From assembly GCA_028015205.1 (NCBI GenBank), contig CM051517.1, positions 58,279,455 to 58,343,454 on the forward strand: a DNA stretch of 64,000 nt, written 5' to 3'. The stretch is from Mytilisepta virgata (taxonomy: Eukaryota > Mollusca > Bivalvia > Mytilida > Mytilidae). Made by a program: the position numbers and the translations under genes. This document shows, in pieces, positions 58,631 to 64,000 of this stretch (its first letter is position 1; each line of letters begins with the position of its first letter). The notes beneath the pieces are model-generated. The model did not search any database. It had not been told where the DNA came from and saw only the letters and a list, made by a program, of their open reading frames with translations.

Positions 58631-61600
58631 ATGGAAGCACAGCATAAAACGGCACTGTCAAAATGCAATCTGTTCATAAAGAAGAATATTACTAACGTAG
58701 GTGAAGTGATGGACAATCTCCTTCAAGATGAATGTTTAACTTGGGACGAAAGAAGTAGAATTTGGCAAGAAAAATCTACGAATGACCAATGTCAAATTCT
58801 TCTAGAAATATTGATAAGGCGAGGCGGAAACTGTTACCAGTCCTTGTTAGATGCCTTGGCTTTTTCAGGAAACAATCATATTGTGGATGAAATTGAAAAC
58901 GCAACGAACAAATTAGGTAATTATTTTTTTTCCAGACTCTATACTTAAATTTATTATCGTTTCTAAATTCGTATGTGTAAAACAAAAACGTTATGAGATA
59001 ACTACATAGAGAGGAATTTAAAATCAGGATCGATGCAATTTTCGAAAAGTTACGGTGAAAGTAGCATGCTTTTTCTTTAACAATTTTTTCGAATACTATA
59101 TCACATGCAGCAAACTGCAGATGTTATCGATTTGAAACTCCATGGCTCCGTTGTTTAACACATTTAATAAATGACGAAAAATTAACCACTGGTTAAACAT
59201 AGTGCATTTCTGTGAAATTCAACGAGCGATTAGATTTAATCCCTGACCATAAATGCTTTCCCTGTTATAAAGTATTTTAATTCATATACTTAGTACTAAA
59301 CATGCTAAATATGATTGTTTTTTTTTTTTTGCTTGTTTTTGCATATGTTAACGAGTGGAAGTGAACAACCCCTATGGGATTTACCTATGCTGATCTCACC
59401 CTGCTCGGCTCTTACGAAAATCCAGTATCACGGCTGTTACTTCTTAGCCGTGATATATCAGCGACGTCAAAATGTTTCAGCCAACAGTTAACAGCAGAGT
59501 TAACACGGACGTCACAATGCCTCACCCGGAGTTATCACGACTACTCGGACGGCTAGAAAATTCTAAAAAAAAAAAACGTGCTATTTGACCAGGAAAATCT
59601 CCTTAAATCAAATCCGATAAGTTAATTATCGGGTTTCCTGCATATTGATATATAGAGAATAAACATGGCAAAATCCGTATCACATGCCGTATCACCCCGA
59701 GATTTCCGAATGTTATTATAAAAGAAAAAAAAAACATTTTATTTCAAATCGACAAACAATCCTTCTTCATTTTCGTCTTTAGAGTTTGCAATCTTTTTAG
59801 TCCTTCTCACTTGGGGATTATCATTAAACATGTTTGGCCATTACATAAGTAATTGTTAGGAACTCCCACTACGAAATTATATTAAAATCGACTGGAGAAT
59901 TTACTGGACGAGTATTAAAAAAAAGGACAAATATACCTAAGGAGCAATCAAAGAAACGTAATCCATTGGACAGGCAAACCCGGGAAGACAAATGAACAAC
60001 CACAAGCACAACAAATAAACACAGATAAAAGTTATCGTTATTGAATATAAGTAAAAAATGTAAGTGGGGGTTATCTTTCTTGGAAATGTCCAAGGCCCCT
60101 GGCCTGATTGATGACATTGATCGATCGAGGGGTGATACGGCATATGATATGGATTATGACATGTTTTATACGCTTTATCATATATTTTAACAGTGGTGAA
60201 GAATTTTTTTCTGGTTACGTGACCAATATCATTTTAAGGGGTATGATAAAGGGCTGATGATATTGATATCATCACTGTAGAAAATACAACTGACAATGTT
60301 CTTTCAGTATCGTATATGCAATTTTCCTTTATTTAGTACTAAGTATATGATAAATTGAAATATCAGCTGCTCGACAAAATCTAAAGCATTTTAGCTCGTT
60401 CGCTGCGCTCATTGGCCAAAAATGCTGCATAGTGTGGGTTGAAGCAGATATTTCACGATATCATTATGCAACAGACCTGATAATAGATACATATTTGCAC
60501 ATCCAAGGCTAATAACCCACCATTTAAATGCTATTTGATCGTATCCCGACCCATATGACCATTATCAAACCGCGTGGGTTCGGATATATGTACTGAGGCA
60601 GTATATGATCAAGAGATTTATGGGTAACCTAATCTATTCCGGACTCGGTAACATCCGTCGACCCATATCGGACCTCTGACAAGTCCTCGGTCTCTGTCCG
60701 AAATAAAAGTCTCGGGATGACACCGGGGTGCGAAGTGGATTAGGTCATGTATTAATCTATGTATTCTTACCGCGTCAGAATTAGTTAATGAAGAGATTGT
60801 GTATTTATTTATGAACTTTTGAGAAATAAAAATTTTCACAATAGGATACAGCTGAATTTAGAACACTTGGAGACTATATGTCAGAAACGTGTTATTTGAA
60901 ATGAAACTTCTACTACGAAATGTAAAGTTTTAAGGTATCCGGACCATAAATGACCACGTGATTATTCAAAAGTTCCCGGATTTTCCATACAACGCAATTG
61001 AAATGACCTCGGTAATTATCGGCAAACTTCGGAAATGTCAATATAACTAACTTATTTTTACAGACTCTCCATATAAGCAACAAAGTGTGTTTCAACTTGA
61101 GAAAAATATATATACAAATCCCAGTTTTAAATTGTTTGGTTCAGCCATTGACGGTCAAAACGAGATACAATTTTCGATCATGAACTATTATGGTCCGGAT
61201 ACCTTAATTAAATAACTTTATCATCTTACTCAAACCTCAAACATTTTATCATTCAACAGATTACAGTGACAGAAGGTATTTGTCTTTGGAAGATTTGCTA
61301 AAGGAAAAGTCGAAAAGCATGAATGAATTAAAATATCGGGTTACTGAACTGGAATGCAAACTGAAGACAAAGAAAGATAAACTAGTGGACGTTCATGATC
61401 AACAGATCAGAGCACTGGAAGATCTCAAGAAGCTAAAAGAAAGAACCAACAACAAAGAAGCAGATATTCGTATTCTGGAAAACAAAAATCAAGATATGGA
61501 AAAGGAAATAAATCGCCTGAAGCAAACCATTGACTACCTGCAGAAGCAGATAACGTTGAAGGATAACGCACTAAAAAGGGTAGAGGAAGAAAAAAGGAAA

Positions 61601-61957
61601 TTAGCAAATGAACACACTAGAGCTATTCAAAATTTAGATAAGAAACAAGACGAGACTCAGAAAACTTGTGAAAGAATGGCGGAAAATATATCAGCACTAA
61701 CAAAGGCTTTTGCGAATTTTAAAAGTGATATGAGGGCAAATGAGCTAAAATATCCCGAAAGACAACAGGAGGGTCAGATTGATTCTCCTAGAGTTCACGC
61801 GCCAAAACAAAGCGTGTCAATTCTTGTTAACAAAAGCCTTCGTACAGGGCCACCTAAAATGGCGACTTATAACTTTGGAGAAACAGTTGCTTGGAAACAA
61901 AAGAAGAGCCAAAGGAAGTCCATTAAAAATAATGAATCGGACTCTAAAACTAACTAG
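58631..61957 (+). CDS. CARD-coiled-coil protein 2 (paralogue of protein 1)
   Basis: Two exons, 58631-58916 and 61260-61957, join in phase 1 (TTAG|GTAATT donor, CAACAG acceptor) to give 327 aa. The CARD (about residues 5-90: CNLFIKKNITNVGEVMDNLL, CQILLEILIRRGGNCYQSLL) is identical to paralogue 1 at about 51 of 92 positions by hand count, with intron position and phase the same. The coiled coil runs from about 105 to 245, and the C-terminus has KMATYNFGE plus a basic tail (KQKKSQRKSIK). ATG 58631 fits the paralogue start. The 2.3-kb intron holds a dispersed repeat (59923-60024) and a complete MITE (60930-61207) that ends 52 nt before exon 2. Tandem duplication of one ancestral gene is clear; the function is inferred only from the CARD. 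Confidence 0.82.
59923..60024 (-). repeat. Dispersed repeat fragment, copy B
   Basis: Reverse-strand match to 3218-3322, within the intron of CARD gene 2. Confidence 0.65.
60930..61207. mobile_element. Complete TTAA-flanked MITE
   Basis: 278 bp counting TTAA at both ends. The inverted termini GGTATCCGGACCATAA and TTATGGTCCGGATACC are perfect over at least 16 bp. The right two-thirds match window positions 1-223. No coding capacity. It is placed immediately before the acceptor of exon 2 of CARD gene 2. Confidence 0.85.
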
Positions 61958-62430
61958 TTTATTTGATTGAGCAATTTGTATACCCTCTGGATCTTTTGTC
62001 TGTCTTTTTTTGTTTTTATGCATTGAGTCTACCTTTGGCACATAATATTCTTTTCCTTATAACTTTTTTATAACTTTAAGGGACATTTCTGAAAAAAAAA
62101 AATTTCAAAACATTATATATGTACAATGTATCTGCATACTTACGCTTTGTTCGTTTGTCTGAGATATAATTTATATTTTATTTTGATTTTGCCTGTTTTT
62201 CATAATTATTTTTTATAACATACTACTTAGTAACGAGTTTTACAAACTACATAATTCATGTATACAAAATTACGTTTTAATCTATATAATTTATGTACAT
62301 AATTATTTATAATTGAATATTATTTTTTTTATTGTGAAAAGACTGATACCTTTTACAAATAAGCATGTACAGAATTTGTAAGAATATATTAGCAAAATGA
62401 ATTACATTTCTAGGAAAGAGCCACTTTTAA

Positions 62431-63671
62431 TTAGCTCACCTGACACAAAGGACCAAGTGAGCTATTCACATCACTTGGTGTCCGTCGTCCGTTAACTTTT
62501 ACAAAAATCTTCTCCTCTGAAACTACTGGGCCAAATGGAACCAAACTTGGCCACAAACATCATTAGGGTATCTCGTTTAAATAATATGTCCGATGACCCC
62601 GCCTGCCAACCAATATGGCCGACATGGCTAAAATATGAATATAGGGTTAAACCGAAGTTTTTGTCTTATATTTCAAAAACTAAAGCATTTAGAGCAAAAC
62701 TGACATGGGGTAAACATGTTTATCAGGTCAAGATCTACATGCCATGAAATTTTCAGATGCTCCTGAATTGTTAATTTTAAGGAAATTTTGCAGTTTTAGG
62801 TTATTAACTTGAATATTGTTATAGATAAAGACAAACAGCAAAAATGTTCATCAAAGTAAAATCTACAAATAAGTCAACATGACCAAAATCATTGATTGAC
62901 CCCTTATAGGAGTTTTTGCCCTTTAAAGATGACGTTCAGCGTAAACTTTCCTTTACAGATCTTCTCCTTTGAAACCACAGGGCCAATTGGGACCAAACTT
63001 TGGTGGAATGGTCCTTGGGTGGCTCCCTTCCAAATTTATATCCGGCATCCCCGACTTCCAAGAACATGGCTGCTGTTACTAAAAATAGAAAAATGGGAGA
63101 TGAATTTAAAAAATCTTCTTTCATGAAATTATAACGCCAATTGAAACCAAACTCGGCAGTAATGGTCCTTAGGAGGTCCTCTTTCAAAAATATGTCCGAT
63201 TTCGTGGACTGTGAACCGAGATGGCCGCCACAGCCGAACTTAGTTTAACATAGGATCCTATGTGAAATTCACTCAAAAGTCTTCTCGTCTAAACTACTGA
63301 GCCAATTGGAACTAAACTTGGCAGCATTGGTCCTTAGATGGTCCTATTTCAGAAATATGTCAGATCATCTGGATTGTCAACCACGATGGCCACCACAGCC
63401 GAACTTAGTTTAATATAGGACCCTATATGAAAATTCATTTAAAAATCTTCTTGTCTGAAACCACTTAGCCAGTTGGAACAAGACTAAGCAATAACGGTCC
63501 TTAGATGGTTCTCTTTTAGAAATGTGTCCATTGACCTGGACTGTCAACCAAGATGGCTGCCACAGCCTATAGAAAAACCAGCCAAATTGAGTGCAACACT
63601 TAAATGTTTAGTCCTGCTCAAGGTGAAAAGTTAAATCCAGGTGAGCGATACATGCTCTAGAGAGCCTCTAG
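62431..63671 (+). mobile_element. Tandem-core Helentron-like element, family A copy 3
   Basis: Starts TTAGCTCACCTGACACAAAG and has CCGTCGTCCGTTAACTTTTA near its start. The core is repeats of about 165 bp (GCCAATTGGAACTAAACTTG, GGTCCTTAGATGGTCCT, AAGATGGCTGCCACAGCC). It ends CAGGTGAGCGATACAT, hairpin GCTCT-AG-AGAGC (63654-63665) and CTCTAG (63666-63671). Its orientation is opposite to copies 1 and 2. Open frames inside are repeat artefacts. Confidence 0.75.
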
Positions 63672-63852
63672 TTTTAATACCCAATCTAATGTACTGATTT
63701 GCACTTCAAATCGAAATGAGCAATATATTTCATTGAAGCATCCTATATTTCTTAGTCAGCCTTGTGAAAACCACAATCAACCCAACGATTCTTATGCCAT
63801 GGATTAAAGTACACATGTCGAAGAAAATGTTTTATTTTTTAATTTTTTTCAG

Positions 63853-63899
63853 TTTCCTCACCAAATCTTTGAAGGCCTTTCGGTATAATATCCCGCGAG
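63853..63899 (+). other. Possible internal exon of a gene running off the window
   Basis: A T-rich tract and AG at 63852, then 47 nt, then a strong donor GAG|GTAAGA. One frame is open (FLTKSLKAFRYNIPR). No other exon is in reach, so it could be chance, an exon of a downstream gene, or an extra 3' exon of CARD gene 2. Confidence 0.25.
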
Positions 63900-64000
63900 G
63901 TAAGACTTTGTTGTGAGCGGACTTGTTTCTTGACAATAGGTTAGACTTCACAATCAGATATGAAATTTTTCGTTTTAAGTGACCTGATTTTTTGATTATG

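Overview
The window looks like nuclear DNA from a bivalve mollusc, most likely a marine mussel (Mytilidae). It is very AT-rich. The genes are spliced with GT-AG introns and sit far apart. The gaps are filled with tRNA-derived SINEs, TTAA-flanked MITEs, Penelope-type fragments and non-autonomous elements whose cores are 120-170 bp tandem repeats. The assignment is inferred from gene content and repeat style, not from a database match. No true tRNA, rRNA or CRISPR locus is visible.

Layout. 1-4.6 kb: a truncated MITE and unassigned DNA. 4.77-9.46 kb (+): intraflagellar transport gene IFT74, with one tiny first coding exon and the rest of the protein in one exon; its intron holds a SINE and a Mutator-like element carrying a coding fragment. 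10-18 kb: repeat-filled intergenic DNA. 18.4-30.56 kb (-): an 11-coding-exon gene that I assembled with every splice phase matching. Its 692-aa product has an N-terminal myristoylation signal, an armadillo-like region, a TIR domain and a C-terminal SAM domain. 31.5-35.8 kb: a MITE, a possible promoter for that gene, microsatellites and tandem duplications. 35.85-36.45 kb (+): a single-exon nanos gene with a canonical (CCHC)2 zinc finger. 37.4-39.3 kb: a Helentron-like non-autonomous element. 42.8-48.9 kb (-): a spliced Mutator-like (MULE) transposase gene with recognisable catalytic residues and a SWIM-like finger, broken by a frameshift in its N-terminal region. 53.6-62 kb (+): two tandem paralogous two-exon genes encoding a CARD domain followed by a long coiled coil. 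The last kilobases hold another Helentron-like copy and one possible exon of a further gene.

The genes do not form an operon. Two loci look like innate-immune or cell-death signalling components: the ARM-TIR-SAM protein, which carries the glutamate position used by TIR NADases, and the CARD-coiled-coil pair. Both have undergone local sequence turnover: exon-edge duplications create decoy splice sites in the TIR gene, and a MITE lies just upstream of the second exon of CARD gene 2. IFT74 (cilia) and nanos (germ line) are conserved single genes embedded in the same repeat-rich landscape.
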